64,000 bases of DNA from Paenibacillus phocaeensis (lineage in GTDB: Bacteria > Bacillota > Bacilli > Paenibacillales > Paenibacillaceae): contig NZ_FCOQ01000018.1 in the NCBI RefSeq assembly GCF_900021165.1, forward strand, positions 823,305 through 887,304. The letters are read 5' to 3'. Shown here piece by piece: positions 15,911 to 24,307 of the stretch. A program made the translations under genes and the position numbers. Each line of letters starts with the position of its first letter. The first letter of the stretch is position 1. The notes under the pieces are model-generated. The model saw nothing but the letters and a program-made list of their open reading frames with translations. It searched no databases and was not told the DNA's origin.

Positions 15911-17350
15911 GTGAACTTCTGGAGAACGCTCGTCGGTAAGCTGTGGATTACGATCATTTGCCTGGTGGCCTGCGTCCTAATGTTGATGGGTTTGTTTCTG
16001 CTGCCGTACATCGATACGAATTTTACGAACTCCGGAGCGGTCAAACGACTATTCGTTATCGTTGCGATGATCGGATTTTCGCTCACGACGTTTTTCGCGT
16101 TGTTTCTGTTCACCAAGATCACCCAACCGATGCAGCAGCTGATCCAAGCTACCGATTCGGTGCGCAAGGGCAAGTACGATACTCGCCTGTCGCTCCGTAC
16201 GAGCGATGAGATCGGCGAACTGGCGATCACGTTCAATCATATGGCGGAAGAACTGGACAATACGATCCGCAGCCTGAAGCATGAGAAAGAGCATCTTTCC
16301 AGCGTGCTGCGCAGCATGAACGATGCGGTGATCACCTTGAATCGGGACGGCTATGTCATCTTGACCAACCCGCCGGGCGATCAGATTCTGCAGATGTGGG
16401 GCGATCTGACTGAGGAAGAGGGGGAGGATCGGCCTGCCCCCATCGGTGAAGGTCAGGTGGTTCCGCAGCCGCTGCTTCCGATGTTCCGTCGGCTGCTCAG
16501 CCAGGAAAGCGACCAGAAAATGAACGTTCACGTCATGAAAGGCGTATGGTCCGTGCATATGGCGCCGCTGTCTTCGGACGGCGAGATCCGCGGGGCGGTT
16601 GCGGTGCTCCGCGATGTGACCGAAGAGGTGAGTCTGGAGAAGATGCGGCGCGACTTCGTTGCGAACGTGTCCCACGAAATCCGGACCCCGCTCTCGATGA
16701 TGCAGGGCTATAGCGAAGCGTTGCTGGACGGTATGGCTTCGTCGCCGGAAGAGAGCGCGGAGCTCGCTCAGGTGATTTACGACGAATCGCTGCGGATGGG
16801 AAGGCTGGTTCGCGATTTGCTGGACCTGGCACGCATGGAGGCGGGTCATACCGATATGGTGATGCGCCAGCTCGATTTCCGCGAATTGGCCGAGCGAGTG
16901 TATCGTAAATTTCAAGTTCGCGCCAAGGAGAACGGCGTTGAGCTTGTGTTGGAACTGGAAGCTAGCGAGCTGAAGCTGCAAGCCGACGAAGATCGGATGG
17001 AGCAGGTGCTCACCAACCTGTTGGATAATGCTTTCCGGCATACGCCGGAAGGAGGGAAGGTGGAAGTGACGGCCCGCATGGAACCCGGGGGATCAGGCCA
17101 CCAGCTTCACGCGACCGTGGCAGATACGGGCGTCGGTATACCCAGCGACGATGTACGGTTTATCTTTGACCGCTTCTACAAAGCCGACAAGGCCCGCGTT
17201 CGCGGGGAGAATGGGGGCACGGGACTCGGGCTCTCCATCGTTAAGAACATTATCGACGCGCATCACGGGAAGATTTGGGCGGATAGCGAAATCGGCAAAG
17301 GTACGATATTCCATTTTGTGCTTCCTGTCGAAAAGGAACAAACCGCGTAA
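15911..17350 (+). CDS. resE: Sensor histidine kinase ResE, short extracellular loop
   Basis: Membrane kinase that phosphorylates ResD in response to redox/oxygen state. 479 residues: membrane helices at about 11-33 and 48-68 with only about 14 residues between them, HAMP (about 70-122), a PAS-like segment (about 130-230), HisKA with FVANVSHEIRTPLSMM (about 250), and HATPase with DNAFRHTPEGG, DTGVGIP and GTGLGLSIVK. B. subtilis ResE is about 110 residues longer with a folded outer domain, which is missing here. GTG start directly after the resD TAA, with GGAGG 11 bp before. Confidence 0.93.
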   Translation: MNFWRTLVGKLWITIICLVACVLMLMGLFLLPYIDTNFTNSGAVKRLFVIVAMIGFSLTTFFALFLFTKITQPMQQLIQATDSVRKGKYDTRLSLRTSDEIGELAITFNHMAEELDNTIRSLKHEKEHLSSVLRSMNDAVITLNRDGYVILTNPPGDQILQMWGDLTEEEGEDRPAPIGEGQVVPQPLLPMFRRLLSQESDQKMNVHVMKGVWSVHMAPLSSDGEIRGAVAVLRDVTEEVSLEKMRRDFVANVSHEIRTPLSMMQGYSEALLDGMASSPEESAELAQVIYDESLRMGRLVRDLLDLARMEAGHTDMVMRQLDFRELAERVYRKFQVRAKENGVELVLELEASELKLQADEDRMEQVLTNLLDNAFRHTPEGGKVEVTARMEPGGSGHQLHATVADTGVGIPSDDVRFIFDRFYKADKARVRGENGGTGLGLSIVKNIIDAHHGKIWADSEIGKGTIFHFVLPVEKEQTA

Positions 17351-17351
17351 T

Positions 17352-17391
17352 CAACAAAAAACATCCTTCGCGAAGAAGGATGTTTTTTTGT
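17352..17391. terminator. Bidirectional terminator between resE and serA
   Basis: ACATCCTT and AAGGATGT form the stem, flanked by CAACAAAAA on one side and TTTTTTTGTTG on the other, so it can end both converging transcripts. Confidence 0.92.
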
Positions 17392-17455
17392 TGAATGCCG
17401 CAGATAAATCTTGTTCATCGTGGAACAATACTTCGGGATTCAGGTCCAGGCGGAC

Positions 17456-19045
17456 TTAAGCAAAGATGATTTGCAGCGCTTTGTTAAGCTCCGGAAGCTT
17501 CGTCAGCTCGTCCAGAACTTCCTTCGTCACGGCTTTATCCACCGTCAGCACCATAATGGCCTCGCCGCCAACCAGCTTGCGTCCTACCTGCATGGAGGCG
17601 ATGTTGACATCGTTCTTCCCAAGCAGCGTGCCGACGTGTCCGATAATTCCCGGTTTGTCGTTATGCGAGATGAAGATCAGATGTCCCTCCGGCGCTACGT
17701 CGACCGGGAATTTATCGATTTGCACGATCCGCGCGCCATATCCGTTCAATAGCGTCCCGGCAACCCGGCGCTCCGAACCGTCCTGGGTTTTCAGCGCAAC
17801 GGAGATTAAGTTCGTGAAGCCCTTCGTGGCCGAAGCTTGTGATACGACAACGTTGATATCGCGAACTTTTGCCAGATGCATCGAGTTGACGATATTGACA
17901 TCCCCTCCGAAATGGCGGGACAGCACCCCTTTGATAATGTAGCGGGTGAGCGGCTGCGTATCAACTTCTGCCAGATCTCCGGCATAGTCGACATGAATTT
18001 CCTTCACGGCTTGATTATTCAGCTGCGAGAGGAAGATGCCGATTTGCTCACCCAGCCCGAAGTAAGGCTGCAGCTTGTTCATGACACTGGCCGCTACCGG
18101 CGGCATGTTCACGGCGTTCTTGAACGGCTCATTCCGCAGGATATGGAGCACTTGCTCCGATACGTCGATCGCCACGTTCTCCTGGGCTTCCACGGTGGAG
18201 GCGCCGAGGTGCGGGGTTACGATGATTTTCGGATGGTTCAGGAAAGGATGGTCGGCTTCCGGCGGTTCTTTCTCGAACACGTCGAAGGCGGCACCGGCGA
18301 CAATGCCTTGGTCAATCGCTTCAACCAGCGCCATTTCGTCAATAATCCCGCCGCGGGCACAGTTAACGATGCGCATCCCTTTCTTCATGACTTCAAACTG
18401 CGGACGGGCGATCATATGCTTCGTTTCCGGCGTCAACGGCGTATGCACTGTAATAAAGTCGGCATTGCGAATGATCTCATCCACGGTAGCGAGCTTCACG
18501 CCGAGCTTCTCGGCCCGATCCTCGGTAAGGAAGGGGTCATACCCGAGAATGTCCATGCCAAATGCTTTAGCCCGTTTTGCGACCTCGCTGCCGATCCGGC
18601 CCATACCCAGGACCCCCAACGTTTTGTTGCGCAGCTCGACCCCGAGGAATTTGCGATCCCATTCCCCGTTAATCGTCTTGGCGTAGGCTTGCGGAATATG
18701 ACGGGCCAGCGCCATCATCATCGCGAAGGCATGTTCACACGTCGTGATCGTGTTGCCGTCCGGAGCGTTAATGACGATGATCCCGCGCTTGGTTGCGGAT
18801 TCCAGATCGATGTTGTCGACCCCAACGCCTGCGCGTCCAATGACTTTCAAGCGGGTCCCGGCTTCCATGATTTTTTCGGTTACTTTCGTTTGGCTGCGGA
18901 CCAGCAGACCGTCATACTGCGGAATAATCTGCACCAATTCGTCTTCGCTGAGTCCCGGCTTCTTGTCCACCTCAACGTCGGCGGCTTCCATCAGTTGTTG
19001 AATCCCCAAGTCACTGATCGGATCCGATACTAACACTTTAAACAT
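17456..19045 (-). CDS. serA: D-3-phosphoglycerate dehydrogenase
   Basis: First step of serine synthesis: oxidises 3-phosphoglycerate to phosphohydroxypyruvate with NAD. 529 residues from the ATG at 19045 (MFKVLVSDPISDLG), 7-8 bp after AGGAGGG; longer in-frame starts lie within the leader. Contains the NAD fold (GVLGMGRIGSEVAKRA at about 145-160), the catalytic histidine region HLGAST (about 281), an intervening ASB domain, and a C-terminal ACT domain (about 455-529, SHNDKPGIIGHVG) that usually mediates serine feedback. Expressed alone behind a T-box leader. Confidence 0.96.
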   Translation of the reverse strand: MFKVLVSDPISDLGIQQLMEAADVEVDKKPGLSEDELVQIIPQYDGLLVRSQTKVTEKIMEAGTRLKVIGRAGVGVDNIDLESATKRGIIVINAPDGNTITTCEHAFAMMMALARHIPQAYAKTINGEWDRKFLGVELRNKTLGVLGMGRIGSEVAKRAKAFGMDILGYDPFLTEDRAEKLGVKLATVDEIIRNADFITVHTPLTPETKHMIARPQFEVMKKGMRIVNCARGGIIDEMALVEAIDQGIVAGAAFDVFEKEPPEADHPFLNHPKIIVTPHLGASTVEAQENVAIDVSEQVLHILRNEPFKNAVNMPPVAASVMNKLQPYFGLGEQIGIFLSQLNNQAVKEIHVDYAGDLAEVDTQPLTRYIIKGVLSRHFGGDVNIVNSMHLAKVRDINVVVSQASATKGFTNLISVALKTQDGSERRVAGTLLNGYGARIVQIDKFPVDVAPEGHLIFISHNDKPGIIGHVGTLLGKNDVNIASMQVGRKLVGGEAIMVLTVDKAVTKEVLDELTKLPELNKALQIIFA

Positions 19046-19252
19046 GATAATTGACCCTCCTAAAAGTTTTATATAGCAAGGCTTCCTTGGAAAGAATGCA
19101 TTCATCGCTTTCTTCAGAAGCATAAGCTGATGTGGTTCATAAGCCAGGATGTGTTTTCTCGTCAACGCTGTGTCCTGTCACCGCGCAAAAGAGCAGAGGT
19201 GCTCCGAAGCGCCGATGTTCCGCCGTAAGCATTAGCTCCATGGGTGGAAATC

Positions 19253-19500
19253 AAAAAACTCTCGATCCGCACACTACTTCCGTAGTAAGGGACGAGAGTT
19301 GTTCGTGGTACCACCCTAATTCGCTGCGCCTTCACAGAAGCAGCCTCAGTTGTCATTGCTGACAGAACGATAACGGGTTCACCGGCTGCGCCTACTCAAG
19401 CTTCAACGCAGCGACTCTGGAGCGCTAAAGTATTCGTTCCGCTGCCGGTTTGCAGCACCACCGGCTCTCTGGAAGCTTTCCGAACACTTTTTTCCTTCAA
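19253..19500 (-). promoter_or_regulatory. T-box leader of serA
   Basis: On the minus strand the leader contains the stem I elements GAGAGCCGGTGG and GCAAACCGG, the universal T-box GGTGGTACCACG (about 19304-19317), and a terminator with AACTCTCG/CGAGAGTT arms plus TTTTTT (19253-19300). Uncharged tRNA binding favours the antiterminator. An AGC (Ser) triplet lies near the expected specifier position, but I could not fix the specifier loop with certainty; serine specificity is inferred mainly from the gene. Confidence 0.93.
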
Positions 19501-19527
19501 CGTGTTTCATGAGATGTAATTTTTCAT

Positions 19528-19557
19528 AATGTAACACGCCCCTCGGTAAAGTGTCAA
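19528..19557 (-). promoter_or_regulatory. Candidate sigma-A promoter of the serA T-box transcript
   Basis: Reading the minus strand: TTGACA (19557-19552), 18 bp spacer, TACATT (19533-19528). The -35 is perfect and the -10 matches 4/6. It lies just upstream of T-box stem I. Confidence 0.6.
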
Positions 19558-19582
19558 CACTAACCTGAACATTTTTACAAAG

Positions 19583-19667
19583 TCAGACGGTTTCGTTCGG
19601 ATTTAGCCCAAACTTGAATCCACCTAAAATTTTGGTTATGATTTTACTAATGTCGAAAACCGTCTGA
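19583..19667. repeat. Inverted repeat TCAGACGGTTT ... AAACCGTCTGA
   Basis: Two exact 11 bp inverted arms (19583-19593 and 19657-19667) enclose about 63 bp between serA and the next minus-strand gene. The loop is too large for a normal terminator and no function is assigned. Confidence 0.6.
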
Positions 19668-19690
19668 TTAAGGCGATGAGCCCTAAACGC

Positions 19691-20611
19691 TTAATCCTCT
19701 GTAAAGAAAGGCAGCTCCGGCAGTGATTCGGAAGCATAATACGTGGACTTCCATTTCGCGAACTCCTTGTTTTTGACGGCATCGGTTTCCGTTAAAACCT
19801 TAACAATCGAGGTGACGGAGGATAAATTAAGCGCATCGGCCTTCCCGCTTGCAATCAGTTGATCGATCTTGGCGGTCATGTCCTGCGGAAGATACGATAC
19901 ATAAAGCTGCTCGTTCACCATCATATCGGTAATGGCTTTATTTTTCACAGCCAGCGAATAGCCGGCCCATTCTTGGGTCCCGATGTTCGTCTTGCAAGTG
20001 TAATCGGCGGGAATCCCGCTTTTCACTTTTGCGGTCCATTTCAAGATCGAGGAGTAATATTTCTTCTGGGCCTGCAGGCCGTAGTTCTTTGCGCTTACCG
20101 TGAATTCGTCCTGGGCGAACGCCTTGGCCAGCTCTGCCCCCTTTTGGCTTCCCGCCTTGGCCTTCACCTGGTCAACGCTATCCGAGAACAGCTTCAAGCT
20201 CTTTAAATAATCGGTTTGAGCCTCTTTCAGCAAGGGGGAGGAATCCGTAATGGACTGCGCAGCGATTTGCTCGTAGCTGGTTTTCGCTTTCTCGCGGATT
20301 TCCTTCATCGCGCCTGAAGAGACCGATTTCGAGTTGCTGCGGGACATGTCTTCGACCAGGGTGAGATAGTCTTCCTTAAATTGCTGATAAGGCTGGAACA
20401 CCACGTAGTAGAACGTGACCAGGTCCTGCTGCTGATAAGAGACTTCGTTTTCCTTGCCGGGCGGCACGGCTTTGAGATAGGCGTACTTCGCTTCGGTCTT
20501 GTCGATTCCGATATTGAGCCCGATGAAGAAAGTCCCGAACGCAATAATCAGCGTGGCGAGAAAACCAAGGGCGAACAGCATTTCGAATTTGGTATTTTTT
20601 TTACGAATCAT
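19691..20611 (-). CDS. Membrane-anchored protein of unknown function
   Basis: I do not recognise a named family. From ATG 20611 (8 bp after AAGGAG) it encodes 306 residues: a positively charged start (MIRKKNTKFEM), one membrane helix at about 11-33, then a long hydrophilic, mostly alpha-helical region rich in lysine and glutamine (about 45-170), probably facing outward. A six-codon longer start is possible but has no site. Single cysteine. It stands alone, divergent from the CPBP gene with only about 57 bp between. Confidence 0.75.
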   Translation of the reverse strand: MIRKKNTKFEMLFALGFLATLIIAFGTFFIGLNIGIDKTEAKYAYLKAVPPGKENEVSYQQQDLVTFYYVVFQPYQQFKEDYLTLVEDMSRSNSKSVSSGAMKEIREKAKTSYEQIAAQSITDSSPLLKEAQTDYLKSLKLFSDSVDQVKAKAGSQKGAELAKAFAQDEFTVSAKNYGLQAQKKYYSSILKWTAKVKSGIPADYTCKTNIGTQEWAGYSLAVKNKAITDMMVNEQLYVSYLPQDMTAKIDQLIASGKADALNLSSVTSIVKVLTETDAVKNKEFAKWKSTYYASESLPELPFFTED

Positions 20612-20668
20612 GAGGATGCTCCTTACCATATTGATTTGAATGCGCTAGAATAATATAAAGGACAGGGT

Positions 20669-21274
20669 TTGACAAAAACTATGAAAAAGTTCAAATTCCG
20701 TGAAGTAAAAATTCAAAAAGTCGACCCCGGTCAACTGAATGATCGTCTGCTGCTTATTAACTTGTATCTAACGCAAGGACTTACCTTATTTATCGGTCTG
20801 GTCATCCTGTTTTTTCAGAAAAGAAACCCGTTACACCTGCTGGTTTTTCCGAAAAGTGTCGAATTTTTGTACTGGGGGGCGGGATTAGCGGTCGTGATGT
20901 TCGTCGCGGACATGCTTCTGTCCCGGTTCATCTCCGAGGAAAGCATGGACGACGGCGGCATTAACTCGCTGCTTTTCCGCAATCGTCCGATCTGGCATAT
21001 TGCCGTGATCTCTGCGATGGTGGCGCTCTGTGAGGAATTGTTGTTCCGGGGGGCCATCCAGCATGGGATAGGTCCTTACTGGACAAGTATCCTGTTCGCG
21101 GCCATTCATGTCCGATATCTTCGGCACTGGATTCCAACGGCATGGGTGTTCGCGAGCAGCTATGGACTTGGATTCATCTATGTCCAAACGGGGACGCTTT
21201 GGGCGCCGATCCTATGTCACTTCCTGATTGATATGGTATCAGGACTGGTGATCAAATTCCGGAGGGAGTCATGA
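20669..21274 (+). CDS. CPBP family intramembrane metalloprotease
   Basis: CPBP/Abi proteins are polytopic membrane glutamic or metalloproteases related to the CAAX-processing Rce1 enzymes. 201 residues with hydrophobic helices at about 27-50, 65-85, 108-125 and 155-195. The motifs are CEELLFRGAIQ (about 120-130, EExxxR), AAIHVRY (about 147) and PILCHFLIDM (about 180-189). Substrate unknown. Start is TTG 20669 or ATG 20681; neither is decisive. The stop overlaps the next gene by ATGA, so the two are probably translated together. Confidence 0.85.
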   Translation: MTKTMKKFKFREVKIQKVDPGQLNDRLLLINLYLTQGLTLFIGLVILFFQKRNPLHLLVFPKSVEFLYWGAGLAVVMFVADMLLSRFISEESMDDGGINSLLFRNRPIWHIAVISAMVALCEELLFRGAIQHGIGPYWTSILFAAIHVRYLRHWIPTAWVFASSYGLGFIYVQTGTLWAPILCHFLIDMVSGLVIKFRRES

Positions 21275-21957
21275 ACGAACATTTAAGCCGAATGGACCGT
21301 TACGGTCAGCAAAATCGAACAAAACTCAGCGCTTCCGCAGCATCATGGACTCTTGCCTCCGGAATGGCTGCAACAGAACCCGTGCCGGAAGCTGCAGACG
21401 CTGTACGGCCGGCCGCAGCCGCCCGATCCCAAAGTGCGAAGAGCATAGAGGGGTTGCCCCTCATTCTAGAAGAGGGGGTACCCCAACCGCCTGCGGAGAA
21501 GAAGCCGGCAATTGGGGACGAGACGATGGTTCGATTGTTGATCCCGCGATTGACCGGGCCTGACGAGCGGCGGCGGGGGAGACCGGCTCCGGCGGTGTCG
21601 AAGCCGGAATCCGTCAAACCGCGAGCCGCTAGCGACGATAAATTTGAGTCCGCGGCTGTCGCGGCATTGGCGAAGTTGAAGGAGCCGGTTCAGCCGCTGC
21701 CGCTCGTCTCAGAGATGATTTCCGGTCAGGCGCCGGGAGGGCAGCTGGGCGACGAACGGGGTGATTCGCTTGCGATCCCGGGAATGGAGCCGGTTCTGGA
21801 AATGTTGCCGACACGCAAAGAACTGTATCCCTCGCAGCGATTGAAGATGACTCGTTGGTTTTATAATTCGCTCCTCTACATCTTTGTTATTATTCTGATT
21901 TATTTGTTGTGGTGGGGGGTTAGCGATTCGCCGTGGGGCAAAAGCCATGGTTTATAG
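21271..21957 (+). CDS. Alanine/proline-rich protein with C-terminal membrane helix, unknown function
   Basis: 228 residues, no family recognised. Residues 1-195 are low-complexity, rich in Ala, Pro, Glu and Arg, and probably disordered; a single hydrophobic helix lies near the C-terminus (about 202-218, SLLYIFVIILIYLLWWGV), with a very short polar end. This tail-anchored layout leaves the bulk in the cytoplasm. The ATG overlaps the CPBP gene stop (ATGA), suggesting the protein is a partner or substrate of that protease; this is inference. A terminator follows. Confidence 0.75.
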   Translation: MNEHLSRMDRYGQQNRTKLSASAASWTLASGMAATEPVPEAADAVRPAAAARSQSAKSIEGLPLILEEGVPQPPAEKKPAIGDETMVRLLIPRLTGPDERRRGRPAPAVSKPESVKPRAASDDKFESAAVAALAKLKEPVQPLPLVSEMISGQAPGGQLGDERGDSLAIPGMEPVLEMLPTRKELYPSQRLKMTRWFYNSLLYIFVIILIYLLWWGVSDSPWGKSHGL

Positions 21958-21973
21958 TTTGCCGAACCTTAAC

Positions 21974-22006
21974 AAACCGTCAGGAGACATGCTCCTGACG
22001 GTTTTG
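21974..22006. terminator. Bidirectional terminator
   Basis: AAACCGTCAGGAG and CTCCTGACGGTTT form a 13 bp stem with loop ACATG, followed by T. It separates the plus-strand pair from the minus-strand deacetylase. Confidence 0.9.
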
Positions 22007-22025
22007 TATTGCAAGCATCTCTGAG

Positions 22026-22919
22026 TTACTTCCCGCTCTCGGTCTTGGCTGGGGCAGGTCCGATACTCCGCGGGTCCACAAATCCATAGCCTTTCTGTTC
22101 CAACTGGGTGAGGAGCTCATCCAACGCTTCTACGGTCCAAGGGAGCTCGTGCATCAGGATGTTGCTGCCCGCATGGAGCTGTTCAAGCACATTAGCGATA
22201 ACCGCTTCCGGCTTGTTTTTGTTCTTGCTGTCCCAGTCGAGAGAACCGTTGGACCAAGTCATGTAAATTAAGTCGTTCTCTTCCGCGATTTGATGGGTTG
22301 TGTCGTTGCCCGATCCGAAGGGCGGACGGAAGAACCGGGGCGCTTCGCCCGTTGTTTCCTTCACGATGGCTTGGACATCCTCGATTTGTTTGCGCATGCT
22401 CGCTGCGGATTCTTTCTTCAAGTCGATGTGATCCCAGCTGTGATTGCCGATGATTTGTCCGCGATCTTGAATCAGCTGCAGCAATTCGGGATGAGCTTTC
22501 ACGCGGTACCCGTTCACGAAGAAGATCGCTTTGGCCTGATGCTTATCCAGCGTGTCGATCAGGCCGTCGATCATTTCCTTCTCTTTCGGTCCATCGTCAA
22601 ATGTGAGCAGAACGACCTTCTTGTCAATTGTCTCATCGTTTGGAGCAACATTATAGGCTTTATTAATGTGGTACTGCAGCGTTGGCGGAGCTTCGACCGT
22701 ATTGCCGGAGGCTGCGTCCGGTTCAGCCGCGATTGAACTTTCCGTCTGCCCGCTGGCTTGACCTGTCGCCGTACCGCCTTCCGGCGAGGTTGCTTCTGCC
22801 GCAGGGACATTTTGGTTGGATACCGCTTGGTTCATTGATGCATTCGTTTGGCCGCATGCGCTAAGAATAAGACAAGCGGCGGCGAGGGGCAGGAGTTTCT
22901 TGGGGAGCAAAGGGGTCAT
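22026..22919 (-). CDS. Polysaccharide deacetylase lipoprotein
   Basis: NodB-type deacetylase acting on a cell-wall or surface polysaccharide. 297 residues: lipoprotein signal with lipobox LSAC at about 19-22, a Ser/Thr/Ala-rich linker (to about 80), then the NodB domain with TFDDGP (about 109-114), the metal-binding pair in NHSWDH (about 159-164) and RPPFGSG (about 197-203). Placement outside the membrane follows from the lipobox. Which sugar polymer is deacetylated cannot be told. Stands alone between two terminators/promoters. Confidence 0.92.
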   Translation of the reverse strand: MTPLLPKKLLPLAAACLILSACGQTNASMNQAVSNQNVPAAEATSPEGGTATGQASGQTESSIAAEPDAASGNTVEAPPTLQYHINKAYNVAPNDETIDKKVVLLTFDDGPKEKEMIDGLIDTLDKHQAKAIFFVNGYRVKAHPELLQLIQDRGQIIGNHSWDHIDLKKESAASMRKQIEDVQAIVKETTGEAPRFFRPPFGSGNDTTHQIAEENDLIYMTWSNGSLDWDSKNKNKPEAVIANVLEQLHAGSNILMHELPWTVEALDELLTQLEQKGYGFVDPRSIGPAPAKTESGK

Positions 22920-23006
22920 CTCGCTTTCCTGTATTTATGCCGCATGAGTTTAAAGTAAACCGCGAACACTACAGATGATTTTAACATAACCAAGGAGGTT
23001 TTTTAC

Positions 23007-23396
23007 GTGAAATCTTCCTCATTTTTAGGTGGGATTCTGGTTGGCGTCTTTGCTACAGTGTGGGCTTCAAGACGGAAGCAAAGTCTGATGTCCGTAATGA
23101 ACGGTGCGGGTTCGGCACTGAAGTTCGCCGGGACCACCTCGAATCGTCAAGGGGCGACCGAGGATATTTCGGCAGCGCTGAAGACGGATGCTTCGGCGTC
23201 CCCACCCGCAGCGAAGGCAACAGGGGCAAATGCCCAGGTGTTTCCCAGTTCCGGCTCAAGTTCAGCGGCCGGTTCGAATCATTCGAAGGAATACAGTTTG
23301 AAGCAGCTGAAGGACTTCATTAAAGGCGATGCGGATGTGCGCCGCGAGGTCGAAGCCATTCTCAAAGAGACGAATACACCGGTACCGGGATTGTAA
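23007..23396 (+). CDS. Small membrane-anchored protein, unknown function
   Basis: 129 residues starting at GTG, 7-8 bp after AAGGAGG. The first 20 residues form a hydrophobic anchor (SSFLGGILVGVFATVWA) followed by RRKQ, resembling YtxH-type small membrane proteins. The middle is Ser/Ala-rich and disordered, and the end (about 95-129) is a charged helix (KQLKDFIKGDADVRREVEAIL). No catalytic motif. Followed by a strong terminator, so monocistronic. Confidence 0.75.
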   Translation: MKSSSFLGGILVGVFATVWASRRKQSLMSVMNGAGSALKFAGTTSNRQGATEDISAALKTDASASPPAAKATGANAQVFPSSGSSSAAGSNHSKEYSLKQLKDFIKGDADVRREVEAILKETNTPVPGL

Positions 23397-23420
23397 AATC
23401 GGCTGCACGAAAACCAGCTT

Positions 23421-23472
23421 AAGAATCATTTTCTGTCCCCTGATTCGGGGAACGGAAAATGATTCTTTTTTG
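23421..23472 (+). terminator. Terminator with nested hairpin
   Basis: AAGAATCATTTTC pairs with GAAAATGATTCTT around an inner CCCC/GGGG hairpin, followed by TTTTTT. Confidence 0.9.
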
Positions 23473-23598
23473 GTCTATTTTAAAGCGTGCATTTAGAGGA
23501 AATAAGTGATAACATACATACAAAGAACCATTTCCAGCACATTTGACAGCAGGTTTCATAATCTGTTTATAACACGGATAGAGAGAGGAGGATCCTGT

Positions 23599-24219
23599 AT
23601 GAAGATAGAAAGACTAGGCCAGGATAAGATACGGATTTTCCTCACGTTTGACGATTTAAGCGAACGCGGTATACAGAAAGAGGACATGTGGCAAGAAATC
23701 CCCAAAGTCCATGACCTGTTCACTGAAATGATGGATCAGGCTTATAATGAAGTGGGCTTTGACGCCACCGGGCCGTTGGCTGTGGAAGTGTTCGCCCTTC
23801 CTGCACAAGGAATGGTCGTCATCGTAACGCGCGGCAAATACGATCACCATCAACACGGGATCGGCTCGCCTTATGAGGATGAACTGCCGGAAGAAGTCTA
23901 CGAGATGGAAGTTACGCTGGAGCAAAGTGATACGATTCTGTATTCCTTTGACGATTTCGAAAATCTGATCGAAGCGGCGCATGTGCTTAAATCCATGATT
24001 CAGAACGCCGGCAGACTGTATAAATATAATGGGAAATGGGTTCTTCAGCTGGAACCGGAGGAATTGGAGGAGGGCAAACACCCTGCTTTGATTGCGGTAT
24101 TAGCTGAGTTTGGTGAAGCAACTTCGGTGACGACAGCGATGCTGGAGGAATACGGGAATTTGATTATGGCGGATCACGCAGTGGATACGATTTGCAGCCA
24201 CTTCAAACGTCAGGATTGA
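23599..24219 (+). CDS. mecA: MecA/YpbH-type ClpC adaptor protein
   Basis: Adaptor that delivers substrates such as ComK to the ClpCP protease. 206 residues from the ATG at 23599 (MKIERLGQDKIRIFLTFDDLSERG), right after GAGAGGAGGATCC; an upstream GTG in frame has no site. N-terminal substrate-binding part (1-45), a linker, then the C-terminal ClpC-binding domain (about 110-205). The position just before prsW and ypeB matches ypbH (mecB) of B. subtilis, so it may be the YpbH paralogue. Confidence 0.9.
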   Translation: MKIERLGQDKIRIFLTFDDLSERGIQKEDMWQEIPKVHDLFTEMMDQAYNEVGFDATGPLAVEVFALPAQGMVVIVTRGKYDHHQHGIGSPYEDELPEEVYEMEVTLEQSDTILYSFDDFENLIEAAHVLKSMIQNAGRLYKYNGKWVLQLEPEELEEGKHPALIAVLAEFGEATSVTTAMLEEYGNLIMADHAVDTICSHFKRQD

Positions 24220-24307
24220 TATTGTCCGAATTGCACGAAGGCATCCTCGTGAAACCATATGAGAGAGAGACAAGGAACGGCATGCGGCGAATAAGGGGGG
24301 ATCACCG

